Below, piece after piece: positions 45,481-54,371 of a DNA stretch of 64,000 nt (within the stretch, counting starts at the first letter, position 1; each line of letters starts with the position of its first letter). The notes below the pieces were generated by a model that did not search any database, was not told where the DNA came from, and worked only from the letters and a program-made list of their open reading frames with translations. Source of the stretch: Ascidiimonas aurantiaca (GTDB lineage Bacteria > Bacteroidota > Bacteroidia > Flavobacteriales > Flavobacteriaceae); NCBI RefSeq assembly GCF_037646345.1, contig NZ_JBBEWR010000004.1, positions 1-64,000 on the forward strand, given 5' to 3'. Made by a program: the position numbers and the translations under genes.

Positions 45481-47028
45481 ATGAAAAAAGAAGTTAAGAT
45501 ATTAGACTGTACTTTGAGAGACGGTGGGTACTATACCAATTGGGATTTTGACAAACAATTGGTTGATGAGTATTATAAAGCGATGGAAATACTTCCAATA
45601 GATTATGTGGAAATTGGCTATAGGAGTATACCCTTAAATAGATATTTAGGGGAATATTTTTATTGCCCTGAATATGTTATGGAAAAGGCTAAAAGAATGA
45701 TGCCTTCTAAGAAATTGGCGATCATTCTGGATGAAAAAACTACCAAGATAGAAGATCTTGATTACTTATTAGATCCTTGCAAACCTTTTATTTCAATGGT
45801 TAGGATGGCTATTGCTCCAAACAAATTGATAAATGCTATAAACATTGCTAAGGTTATTAAAGCAAAAGGGTTTGAGGTTGGATTTAACATCATGTACATG
45901 TCTAACTGGAAAGAGGATAAAGAATTTTTGAATCAATTGGATAAAGTAAATGATATTGCAGATGTTTTTTATATGGTAGATTCTTATGGAGGTGTTCTGC
46001 CTAAGGATATTGAAGAAATATTTAGTTTAGTTAGTTCAAAACTGGATATTCCTGTAGCTTTCCATGGACACAATAATCTTGAATTAGCTCATATAAATAC
46101 TTTAACAGCAATAGAAAGTGGATGTCTTATGGTTGATGCAACTATTACTGGAATGGGAAGAGGAGCTGGTAATCTTAAAACAGAATTACTACTAACATAT
46201 TTTTCTGCTAAGGAAGACTTAAAACTATCAATGAATGAATTAAGTTCGGTAGTTTCAAATTTTGAAAAGTTACAGCAAGTGTATAAATGGGGAACAAGTT
46301 TACCGTACATGTTCTCTGGAGTATATTCTTTGCCTCAAAAAGAGGTAATGGAATGGATTGGACTTAACAGATATCCTCTGGGTAGCATTGTGAATGCCTT
46401 AAAAAATCAGAAAGATTCGATTTCAGATAATCTTAAACTTCCTAGTTTTAATACTGAATTAGATTGCAAATTTGCAATTATAATTGGTGGAGGAAAAAGT
46501 ATCCAATATCATCATGATGCTATAGAAAGATTTATTGAAACTTCGGAAAATGTTTGTGTGATTCACGCTGGCGCAAGATATATATCGCTCTTTAATGACT
46601 TGACTAATGCAAAACAGTTTTATTGCTTAGTAGGATCTGAAATATATAAATTAAGTAAAGAATTTCACAATTTGAAAGAAATTAGTAATACCTGTATATT
46701 CCCTCCATTTCCTAGAAAAATGGGAACAATAATACCTGATGAATTGAAGGATCGGTCTTTTGAATTAGAAAAGATCAGTTTTATTGATGAATATCAAGAT
46801 TCACCACTTGCGATAGCTCTTGAAGTTGCTCTACAATTAAAGTCAAACGAAATTGTTTTGGCAGGATTTGATGGATATGATACATCAATTAATAGAATTC
46901 AGTTTCAACTATCTAATGAGAATCAACAAATAATAGATTCTTTCGAGAAGAACTGTTCAACCCTTAAATCCTGCACACCTACAAAATATAAAAACATAAA
47001 AGAGGTGTCAATTTATAGTTCTTTATAA
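45481..47028 (+). CDS. HMGL/DmpG-like pyruvate aldolase fused to a C-terminal Rossmann-like domain
   Basis: 515 aa. Residues 1-300 form an HMGL-like TIM barrel: DCTLRDGG (9-16, metal-binding Asp9 and catalytic Arg13 positions), HGHNN (195-199, metal ligands) and MGRGAGN (225-231), as in 4-hydroxy-2-oxoacid aldolases. Such enzymes use a divalent metal and pyruvate enolate to make or cleave 4-hydroxy-2-keto-3-deoxy acids. Residues about 330-515 are a second domain (FAIIIGGGKSIQYHHDAI; LAGFDGYDTS near 460) that recalls DUF115/MptE-like folds, uncertain. It overlaps the KdsB-like gene by 1 bp and belongs to a tight run through HAD and Wzx. I infer that it condenses pyruvate with an aldose or aldose phosphate for a CMP-linked sugar; the substrate is not known. 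Confidence 0.75.
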   Translation: MKKEVKILDCTLRDGGYYTNWDFDKQLVDEYYKAMEILPIDYVEIGYRSIPLNRYLGEYFYCPEYVMEKAKRMMPSKKLAIILDEKTTKIEDLDYLLDPCKPFISMVRMAIAPNKLINAINIAKVIKAKGFEVGFNIMYMSNWKEDKEFLNQLDKVNDIADVFYMVDSYGGVLPKDIEEIFSLVSSKLDIPVAFHGHNNLELAHINTLTAIESGCLMVDATITGMGRGAGNLKTELLLTYFSAKEDLKLSMNELSSVVSNFEKLQQVYKWGTSLPYMFSGVYSLPQKEVMEWIGLNRYPLGSIVNALKNQKDSISDNLKLPSFNTELDCKFAIIIGGGKSIQYHHDAIERFIETSENVCVIHAGARYISLFNDLTNAKQFYCLVGSEIYKLSKEFHNLKEISNTCIFPPFPRKMGTIIPDELKDRSFELEKISFIDEYQDSPLAIALEVALQLKSNEIVLAGFDGYDTSINRIQFQLSNENQQIIDSFEKNCSTLKSCTPTKYKNIKEVSIYSSL

Positions 47029-47771
47029 TGAAAGTTTTAGGAGTTATACCGGCAAGATATAAATCATCGAGGTTTCCAGGGAAACCTTTAGCTTTAATAG
47101 ATGGAGTACCTATGGTTATAAGAGTTGCTCGTATCGTAGAACAAGCTTTGGGAAAGAAAAATACGTACGTAGCAACTGATGACATCAGAATTAAAGATCA
47201 AGTAGAATCATTTGGCTATAAAGCAGTTATGACTTCTGATAAATGTTTAACAGGGACTGATAGGCTTTGGGATTTTGCGCAAAAAACAGAAGCCGATATT
47301 TACATTAATATACAAGGAGATGAACCGATGTTAAATCCTATGGATATCTTAAAAATATCTGAAGCAAAAAAGAAAACACCTGATTATGTCATTAATGGAA
47401 TGTGTGAGATAAAAGATGAAGATATAAGCTCCGTAAACATTCCTAAAGTCTTGGTAAATAAAGACAATCAACTAATCTATATGTCCAGATTACCTATACC
47501 CGGAATAAAAGATATAAGAAAAGGGATACCGGGATACTATAAGCAAGTTTGTATTTATGCCTTTGACTACAAAGACCTGAAGGCATTTGGGAAACAAAAT
47601 AAAAAAGCTAAATATGAGTTTTTTGAAGATATTGAAATATTAAGATTTTTTGACTTGGGAGTACCAATTAAAATGGTTGAAACATCTGGGGCTTCGCTTG
47701 CAGTGGATGTTCCGGAAGATATATTGAAAATAGAAAAAGCCTTAAAAAAATCGCAAACTAAAAATGATTAA
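47028..47771 (+). CDS. KdsB-like CMP-ulosonic acid cytidylyltransferase
   Basis: 247 aa, the length of KdsB. The N-terminus IPARYKSSRFPGKPL (residues 7-21) is the CTP-binding signature; TGTDRLWD near 78, INIQGDEP near 92-99 and VDVPEDI near 230 also fit. KdsB activates Kdo with CTP to CMP-Kdo. Here the gene sits inside a surface-polysaccharide locus between an aldolase and a phosphatase, so its substrate may be a different 2-keto-3-deoxy sugar. Starts on the aldolase stop codon (TAATG) and overlaps the HAD gene by 8 bp. Confidence 0.85.
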   Translation: MKVLGVIPARYKSSRFPGKPLALIDGVPMVIRVARIVEQALGKKNTYVATDDIRIKDQVESFGYKAVMTSDKCLTGTDRLWDFAQKTEADIYINIQGDEPMLNPMDILKISEAKKKTPDYVINGMCEIKDEDISSVNIPKVLVNKDNQLIYMSRLPIPGIKDIRKGIPGYYKQVCIYAFDYKDLKAFGKQNKKAKYEFFEDIEILRFFDLGVPIKMVETSGASLAVDVPEDILKIEKALKKSQTKND

Positions 47772-48402
47772 TACTATTTTATGGGATTTCGATGGAGTAA
47801 TTTTGGACTCTATGGAGGTAAGAGATTTAGGATTTAGAGAGATATTCAATCAATTCGATTCTGAAAGTATTGAGAAACTAATAATCTATCATAGAAAAAA
47901 CGGTGGATTATCAAGATATGTGAAAATTAGATATTTTTTTGAAAAAATTATTGGTAAATATATTAGCGACAATGAGGTTCAAAAGTATGCTAATGATTTT
48001 TCAATTATTATGCGAGAGAAATTAGTTAATCAGAAGAACTTGATTAAGGATAGTCTTAATTTCATAAAAAAAGAGCACAAGAATTATAAATTTCATATTG
48101 TTTCAGGCTCAGATCAAGCTGAACTCAGATATTTGTGCAGAGAACTAAAGATTGATAATTTGTTTATTTCAATACATGGTTCTCCCACTCCTAAGAAAGA
48201 TCTTATTACAGCATTAATGAAAAAGTATGAATACTTAGTTGAGCAGACTTGTTTAATTGGAGACTCAATAAATGATTATGAAGCTGCAAATGCTAATAAA
48301 ATTACTTTTTTTGGCTTCAATAATGAAAGTTTAAAAGATTTTATAGATGAAGACTTATACATAAATCACTTTTCTCAATTTACTTTTGATTTATGTCTTT
48401 AG
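47764..48402 (+). CDS. HAD-superfamily phosphatase (PGMB-type cap)
   Basis: 212 aa. HAD motif I DFDGVILDS with nucleophile Asp8 and acid/base Asp10, motif II VSGSD near 119, motif III Lys in PTPKKD near 141 and motif IV GDSINDYEAA near 166-175. The insertion after motif I makes a helical cap of the beta-phosphoglucomutase type, unlike the short tetrameric KdsC. In this context it probably removes a phosphate from the sugar acid before CMP activation (inference). It overlaps KdsB-like and Wzx genes by 8 and 10 bp. Confidence 0.83.
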   Translation: MINTILWDFDGVILDSMEVRDLGFREIFNQFDSESIEKLIIYHRKNGGLSRYVKIRYFFEKIIGKYISDNEVQKYANDFSIIMREKLVNQKNLIKDSLNFIKKEHKNYKFHIVSGSDQAELRYLCRELKIDNLFISIHGSPTPKKDLITALMKKYEYLVEQTCLIGDSINDYEAANANKITFFGFNNESLKDFIDEDLYINHFSQFTFDLCL

Positions 48403-49856
48403 GAAAAAACACCTTTTTTTTATCGATATCAAACTTAAGTGTTACACTCTCTAATTTGGTTCTATCCGTAGGTTTAGCTTGGATTCTTTTAGAGAAGGAA
48501 GATTATGGAAAATTGCATCAGGTATTTATGATTGCAAGTTTCGCTTTATCTTTTTTGTCTGGTTTTCCTACGGGCTTAAGCTACTTTTATGGAATATATA
48601 AATCTAATAGAAAGAAGGATAAACTACTTTTTAAAAGATTTTTTTATTCGATGCTTTTTTTAGCTGCTTTTATATGTTTAATCTTTTATTTATTAAAAGC
48701 AGATATTGCCAACAGCTTTATCAATGATTTGATATCTGAATATTTCTTTTTATGCGTTGGTATTATTTTTTTCAGATCAACATCTGGTTTTTTTATTAAT
48801 TACTTCACATTAACTGATAAAACTGGAAGGCTATTTGTTATAAATTTTTTTTATCTTTTAGTATCGTTATTATTTATACTTGCTCTTTATTTGAAACCTA
48901 TTTGGGGATCAACGGTATTTATCCTAAAGAGTATTCTTTTTATAGACATGATTAGATTTCTATTTTTCTATTACTCAATAAATAAATACGTTGTCCTCAA
49001 AGGAGCTTTTTTAATAACTAAAAAAGAGCTATTCTATATATTACCAATAACTGGTGTTACGTTGCTTAACACTCTATATGTCTTTGTGGATAAGTATATG
49101 ATTTCAGTGATGTTAAACCCTGAAGCATATGCAGAATACCAAGTAGGTGCATTTGTTATACCTTTTGTAAACATAATAACAGGATCAATCATGGTAACAT
49201 TGTTACCAATCTTTTCTAAACTAAGTTCAAATCAGCAATATTTAGAAATCATTAAGAAGTTAAGGGATTCAACAAAAAAAACCACCTTATTGCTTATACC
49301 GATCTTCTGTTATTGTTTAGTATTTGGCAAACAATTGATTATAAGCATTTACTCTGAAAAATATGTTTTTTCAGGAGAAATCTTTACAATCTATACTTTA
49401 AGATTTTTTACTACAGTCATCCTATTTTCTTTGACGATGGCAGCAATAGGTTTACAAAATTGGGTGGTAATAACCGCTGGACTATCATTATCCGTTAATG
49501 TGGTTTTAAATTATTTTCTAATAAAACTTTATGGAGTAATGGGTGCTGTTTATGCAACTGTTTTAACTGGGTATTTGGGTATATTTCTTCCAATATATTT
49601 GATTAACAAAAAACTAAAGACAAGTTTTTTAGAATATTTTCCTTTAAAAGAGTATTTTTTCACATTAACTATTTCACTTATTTTATCTTTCTTTATCTAC
49701 TTTGTTTTTTTTAAAGTTTTATTGCTATCAAATGAATGGTCAATTTTATTGTCAATTTTTTATTACATAGTAGTATTATACTTTTGTAATAAGGTTTTAA
49801 GAATATTTGGTATTGACAAACTTAAAAAGCTAACTAAAGAAAAATTAGGAATGTAA
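48393..49856 (+). CDS. Wzx-type polysaccharide flippase
   Basis: 487 aa, very hydrophobic, with about 12-14 membrane segments from residue 7 to 475. The N-terminus (GKNTFFLSISNLSVTLSNLV) and the central LLNTLYVFVDKYMISVMLNPE segment near 226 are typical of the MATE/MOP polysaccharide transporter (Wzx) family. It should move undecaprenyl-linked repeat units to the periplasmic face. It overlaps the HAD gene and leaves 1 bp to the next glycosyltransferase, so it is transcribed with the cassette. Confidence 0.88.
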   Translation: MSLGKNTFFLSISNLSVTLSNLVLSVGLAWILLEKEDYGKLHQVFMIASFALSFLSGFPTGLSYFYGIYKSNRKKDKLLFKRFFYSMLFLAAFICLIFYLLKADIANSFINDLISEYFFLCVGIIFFRSTSGFFINYFTLTDKTGRLFVINFFYLLVSLLFILALYLKPIWGSTVFILKSILFIDMIRFLFFYYSINKYVVLKGAFLITKKELFYILPITGVTLLNTLYVFVDKYMISVMLNPEAYAEYQVGAFVIPFVNIITGSIMVTLLPIFSKLSSNQQYLEIIKKLRDSTKKTTLLLIPIFCYCLVFGKQLIISIYSEKYVFSGEIFTIYTLRFFTTVILFSLTMAAIGLQNWVVITAGLSLSVNVVLNYFLIKLYGVMGAVYATVLTGYLGIFLPIYLINKKLKTSFLEYFPLKEYFFTLTISLILSFFIYFVFFKVLLLSNEWSILLSIFYYIVVLYFCNKVLRIFGIDKLKKLTKEKLGM

Positions 49857-49857
49857 G

Positions 49858-51087
49858 ATGGTTGAAAAAAAATTCTCCTTTGAGAAATTGCAACACTTCA
49901 AAAAAGATATCTTAGAGTATAAGGGTTATAATTTATATGAAGTGCTGTCAATTGAACTGGCATTATTGATTAGTGGAAGCGAAAAATTAAAGTTCAGTAC
50001 TATTGGTAAGTTTTTGTTAAGGTACAATTATAATAATGTTGCCTTAAACAAAAAGATTTTTTTTACAATTGGTCGACACGGAAGAAAAGACTATCAAGAA
50101 ATTATGGACCATGTAAAAACTAAATTTTCAGATAAAGAAAATACATTTTTCGATTTCAATGATGCTTCTTTTCAATCGAATCTAAGCCTTAAAAATATTG
50201 TAGGTTCTTTGAAAAATTCATTCTCAATCTCAAACCTGTCTTGGAGAGATAAGTTATTGATCGCCTCAAAACTGTGTTTCTATAGGAATAATATAGATCA
50301 TTTAGAAAAGATAAAATTAACAGGAAGCTTACAAAAAGCGGTAGTTTTCAGCAGTGTTCATCCCTGGGAGGTAATGTTTTTGTATTATTTTAGAAAGAGA
50401 AATATACCCGTTTATTCTTTGCAACACGGGGTTTATTTTATTTATAAGAAAAAGCCCCCTATTGATTGCATACTGTATGAAAATTTTAATGTTGATTTTC
50501 ATTTGTGTTGGGGAAAATATTCAAAAATAGAGTTGGTTGATTATGGAATAGATAAAGACAAACTTATTGTTGCAGGATACCCTAGAAGTATAAAAATGCA
50601 AGCTAGTAAGAAAACTGACCCAAGAAAATGTATCGTTTTGTTAGCTAGGGAAGTTTTAAAAGAGTCTAACTACAGGTTGATTGAAGTTTTAAAACAATTT
50701 ATTAAGAAAAGACCTGAAATGAAGTTTTACTTTAAATTACATCCTTCTTTAGATGAAATGGAATATAAAAATCTTCTAAAGAATAAAAACTTTTATTTAT
50801 TTAAGAAAAAAAAGACATTAATAGAAATTTTCACAGAACTTAAATATTCAAGAGCTATTTGTGTATATACTACAGCATACTATGAAGCTTACATAAATGG
50901 AATTATTGGATTGAGATATCATGACGGCACTTCTGAACTTTCAGAAGGCGTTCAAGAAGATACTTTTGAGGATGTTACAGGTTTAGAAAATGTATTCGAA
51001 TTAGGTTTTTCTGAAAATGAAATAAAAAAAAGATTAGAGTATATTATTGGACTTAATAGAGATCATTATTTTGAAGTTTTAAATTAA
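49858..51087 (+). CDS. GT-B-like glycosyltransferase, possibly CMP-sugar dependent
   Basis: 409 aa, soluble. The C-terminal half has VYSLQHGVYF (QHG at 189-191) and a strongly conserved-looking KLHPSLDEME (HP at 295-296). An HP motif after a strand is typical of capsule-type GT-B enzymes, including polysialyl- and some CMP-sugar transferases and CDP-alcohol phosphotransferases. A late segment CVYTTAYYEAYINGI near 335-350 resembles the ExxxxG/ST loop contacting the donor phosphate. The family could not be named. Position right behind the CMP-sugar genes makes a CMP-ulosonate transferase a reasonable guess. Confidence 0.6.
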   Translation: MVEKKFSFEKLQHFKKDILEYKGYNLYEVLSIELALLISGSEKLKFSTIGKFLLRYNYNNVALNKKIFFTIGRHGRKDYQEIMDHVKTKFSDKENTFFDFNDASFQSNLSLKNIVGSLKNSFSISNLSWRDKLLIASKLCFYRNNIDHLEKIKLTGSLQKAVVFSSVHPWEVMFLYYFRKRNIPVYSLQHGVYFIYKKKPPIDCILYENFNVDFHLCWGKYSKIELVDYGIDKDKLIVAGYPRSIKMQASKKTDPRKCIVLLAREVLKESNYRLIEVLKQFIKKRPEMKFYFKLHPSLDEMEYKNLLKNKNFYLFKKKKTLIEIFTELKYSRAICVYTTAYYEAYINGIIGLRYHDGTSELSEGVQEDTFEDVTGLENVFELGFSENEIKKRLEYIIGLNRDHYFEVLN

Positions 51088-51093
51088 ATTAAT

Positions 51094-52434
51094 TTGTTAT
51101 CAGACTTGGTTTTCTTATTAATAGGAGTATTGTTTTACTTTCTTTTTTTTTACTCTTTTCGCTTAAAGAATAAAACCCCTTTTTTTATAATTTGTTTGAT
51201 TTTAATAACCTTCCACGATTATATATTCATTAATTTAAGCTTTTATGTTTCACAAACGGTAAACTATATTTTAAAGGCATGGCAAGAATATCTTTTCTTA
51301 TACTTAACCACTCTTTTAATTATTAATAAAGCGAGGATACAAAAGCGTGTTTTTTATATTTTTTTGGGTAGTTTACTTTTATCTATATATGGAATCATAG
51401 TTTCCTTAATTTTTTCCAAGAACATTCTAGACACTATCCTTGCATGGAGAAGTTATCTTTTACCAATTATAATTCCTTGTCTTATATATATCAATAAAGG
51501 CTTTGATAGTGTATCAGTGAAGACACTTATGAGATTTTTGATTTTTGTATTACTGCTTTTGGTTTTTTATGCAAAGTACCAAGCAAATATATTTGAAAAA
51601 AACGGAGGAGCAGAAATAGTTTTTTTAGGGGATAAATTCCGTGAACAAGCAGGGTCTGTGTTACAAAAATCTTTTTGGTTCTATGATTTTTTTGGGCCAG
51701 ATCATCTAATTCCTAGATGGTTTAATATGGTAAGAGATAATGAATTGAGAGTAACTAGTGTTTTCGTAAGCCCTATAATATTTGCTCAGTTTTTAAGCAT
51801 TATAGCTTCATTTTTACTGGCGTACTATGTAAAAGTAATTAGAAAAAAGAAATTCACTATTTTTGCTTTAGTCTTAATTGCTTTATATGGTATTGTACTT
51901 TCACAGGTCCGCGCAGGCCTTATATTTTTGGCTATAACCTCTTTTTCAATTTTAATATTCAGAAGATTTAAACAATACTATTTATTGACACTTTCCATTC
52001 CTCTGTTGTTAGTTGCTTTAACATTTTTTGGATTACTTTTTTTAAAAGCAGGTGATGCATCTTCTGTAGGGAGGATTGCTCAATACAAAGATTTTTTTAA
52101 TAACTTTAGTTTTATAGGTTATGGATTGGGAGAAAAAAAAGCAATTATACATTACGATTCTCTGGTCATTTCATCGGTTACTGCATTTGGGTTGTTAGGT
52201 TTACTATATTTCAAACTTCATTTAATATTAATTAAAAAACTATATGTCATCGAAAAATTAAAAACAGAAAAACAATCCATTAATTTTTTAGGTTTAGGTT
52301 TGTTAGGCTGTTTTTCTGCCTTTGCATATTTTATTTTCTTCCATTATTCAATTGGATCAACCCCTTTAAGATTTTTATATTTTATTTCGTTTTATTTTTT
52401 GTACATGGTTTATGAAGACAGAAGAGAAAAATAA
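51094..52434 (+). CDS. Wzy/O-antigen-ligase-like membrane protein (first of two)
   Basis: 446 aa with about 10-12 membrane segments, from a TTG start because no ATG lies in frame until well inside. A large extracytoplasmic loop lies at about 165-220. SQVRAGLIFLAITSFSILIF near 270 and GYGLGEKKAII near 345 fit the Wzy_C/O-antigen ligase pattern (Arg-rich site, GxG before the late loop). It probably polymerises repeat units or ligates them. Overlaps the next glycosyltransferase gene by 23 bp. Confidence 0.7.
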   Translation: MLSDLVFLLIGVLFYFLFFYSFRLKNKTPFFIICLILITFHDYIFINLSFYVSQTVNYILKAWQEYLFLYLTTLLIINKARIQKRVFYIFLGSLLLSIYGIIVSLIFSKNILDTILAWRSYLLPIIIPCLIYINKGFDSVSVKTLMRFLIFVLLLLVFYAKYQANIFEKNGGAEIVFLGDKFREQAGSVLQKSFWFYDFFGPDHLIPRWFNMVRDNELRVTSVFVSPIIFAQFLSIIASFLLAYYVKVIRKKKFTIFALVLIALYGIVLSQVRAGLIFLAITSFSILIFRRFKQYYLLTLSIPLLLVALTFFGLLFLKAGDASSVGRIAQYKDFFNNFSFIGYGLGEKKAIIHYDSLVISSVTAFGLLGLLYFKLHLILIKKLYVIEKLKTEKQSINFLGLGLLGCFSAFAYFIFFHYSIGSTPLRFLYFISFYFLYMVYEDRREK

Positions 52435-53254
52435 TATTTTTTTAATTGGGGTAGTGCTCTTTAAGGAAAAGCTTTTAGAAGCATCTACAATAAAATCATT
52501 ACTCAGTATAAAAAATGAGCTTAATACTTTTGGTACTAAGTTAGTGATTTGGGATAATAGTCCGGGAAAGCAAAAGAAAAAACACATTGAATCTTTAGAA
52601 AATATCTTTGATAGATTTGAATATTTTCATACTCCTGAAAATTTATCACTTTCTAAGATATATAACAATATTTATAAATTTAATTTAGGATATAAATTTT
52701 TAATATTGTTCGATCAAGATAGTAAATTTTCTATTGATTATTTTAATGAAATATTTAAAGAAAGCTTAGCACTGCCGGAAATTAATCTTTTTCTACCAAT
52801 TATTAGAGCTAAAAGTTTAATTGTAAGCCCAGCGAATCGTTTTTTTGTTACTGGGAGGTATTGGAAAGAAAAAAAAACTGGAGTGGTTGACGCTAAAAAC
52901 AAACTTGCTGTAACAAGTGGCATGTCTATTTCAATGAATTATTTAAAAAATACGTTTAATGAATTTAATGAAGAACTAAATTTATATGGGATAGATACTG
53001 ATTTTATGATTCAATATGAAAAAAAAAACTCAAATTTTTTTGTTTTAGATTATGAGATGAATCATGACTTATCATATTTTAATATTGAAAGTTTAGAGAA
53101 AAGATTATTCAGGTTTTCAAACCATAAAAAATCAATCATAAAAATATATAAGAAAGAATCAATTTTATTGCATGTTATTGCTATATTATTTATTCTTGGG
53201 AGCAGCTTGAAGATGTCAATTATAAATCGAGATATAAGGTTTTTTCTTAAATAG
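52412..53254 (+). CDS. GT2-type glycosyltransferase (rhamnosyltransferase-like)
   Basis: 280 aa. N-terminal strand IFLIGVVLFKE and LVIWDNSPG near 45, FHTPENLSLSKIYN near 71-84 and the nucleotide/metal site ILFDQDS near 97-103 match the WfgS/RfbN-like rhamnosyltransferase branch of GT2 (DQDS for DxD). A hydrophobic tail segment is near 250-268. With the rfbBACD genes present, dTDP-rhamnose is a plausible donor. The start overlaps the preceding Wzy-like gene; the next gene begins 4 bp downstream. Confidence 0.78.
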   Translation: MKTEEKNNIFLIGVVLFKEKLLEASTIKSLLSIKNELNTFGTKLVIWDNSPGKQKKKHIESLENIFDRFEYFHTPENLSLSKIYNNIYKFNLGYKFLILFDQDSKFSIDYFNEIFKESLALPEINLFLPIIRAKSLIVSPANRFFVTGRYWKEKKTGVVDAKNKLAVTSGMSISMNYLKNTFNEFNEELNLYGIDTDFMIQYEKKNSNFFVLDYEMNHDLSYFNIESLEKRLFRFSNHKKSIIKIYKKESILLHVIAILFILGSSLKMSIINRDIRFFLK

Positions 53255-53258
53255 CAAT

Positions 53259-54371
53259 ATGGCTAAGGAAGAGATGGATAGAATTAAAGCTTTAATGATT
53301 AGCAGGTCGACTTTATATAGTTCACCTGGTGGAGATACTATTCAAATAAATGAAACTGCCAACTTCCTGAGAAAAGTAAATATTAGTGTAGACATTAAGT
53401 TAACTAATGAAAAAATTGATTATGATCAATATGATATTATTCACTTTTTTAATATAATTCGTCCTAACGATATTCTTTATCATTTAAAAAGAAGCAACAA
53501 ACCATTTGTTGTTTCAACAATATATGTTGATTATCATGAATATGAAAGAAAAAATAGGGGGGGTATTATAGGCCTTCTTACTAGGGTATTTTCTTCGGAC
53601 CACATAGAGTATCTTAAAACTATAGCTAGGGCTGTTTTAAATAATGAAAAAATTTATGATTGGGAGTATATCTTTAAAGGACATAAAAAATCTATAAAAC
53701 ATATTATTAGAAAGTCAAGTATGCTACTGCCTAACTCGAGAAGTGAAATGAATAGGATCACAGAATCTTATGGTCTAAAAGCAAATTATAAGGTAGTGCC
53801 AAATGCTATTAATCCATTGCTTTTTAGAAAATTAAAAGTTCAAGAAACAAATCATGAAAGATCTGGGGTGATTTGTGTTGGTAGGATAGAGGGTAGAAAA
53901 AATCAACTCAATCTAATAAGGGCTTTAAATAATACTGACTATGATTTATACATTATTGGCAACCCATCGCCTAATACTGTAAATTATTATGAAAGGTGTA
54001 AAAAAGAGGCAAAAGAAAATGTTGTATTTGTTGATCATATAGACCAGAATGAGCTCATACAATATTACAAGAAATCCAAAGTACATATTCTCCCAAGTTG
54101 GTTTGAAACAACGGGGTTAACTTCTTTAGAGGCAGGTTATTTGGGGTGTAAAATCGTTGTTACCGAAAAAGGTGATACCAAAGAATATTTTAAAGATTTT
54201 GCTTATTATTGTGAGCCTGATAATATTGATTCGATCAGAAATGCAGTTTCTTTAGCATATAATGATAAAAACAATAATAAGTTTGCGAAATATGTTGAAG
54301 AAAATTACACCTGGCAAAAAACAGCAGAAGTAACAAAAAAAGCATACATTGAATCAATTACTAAAAATTAA
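53259..54371 (+). CDS. GT4-family glycosyltransferase
   Basis: 370 aa GT-B retaining transferase. N-terminal domain with YSSPGGDTIQINETANFLRK near 18-37. C-terminal donor domain with GRIEGRKNQLNLIRAL near 208, HILPSWFETTGLTSLEAGYLG (in two parts; EX7E motif at about 283-291) and a C-terminal W-containing helix (YTWQKTAEV). Retaining transfer of an unknown sugar onto the lipid-linked intermediate is expected. Overlaps the next gene by 23 bp. Confidence 0.85.
   Translation: MAKEEMDRIKALMISRSTLYSSPGGDTIQINETANFLRKVNISVDIKLTNEKIDYDQYDIIHFFNIIRPNDILYHLKRSNKPFVVSTIYVDYHEYERKNRGGIIGLLTRVFSSDHIEYLKTIARAVLNNEKIYDWEYIFKGHKKSIKHIIRKSSMLLPNSRSEMNRITESYGLKANYKVVPNAINPLLFRKLKVQETNHERSGVICVGRIEGRKNQLNLIRALNNTDYDLYIIGNPSPNTVNYYERCKKEAKENVVFVDHIDQNELIQYYKKSKVHILPSWFETTGLTSLEAGYLGCKIVVTEKGDTKEYFKDFAYYCEPDNIDSIRNAVSLAYNDKNNNKFAKYVEENYTWQKTAEVTKKAYIESITKN

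Noticed and set aside
45432..45497. Short frame (MSIKEIIDDLRFNKPINEKRS) before the aldolase
   Set aside because: Only 21 codons, overlapping the aldolase start in another frame, with no family resemblance I can support; possible leader peptide or gene remnant, but likely chance.
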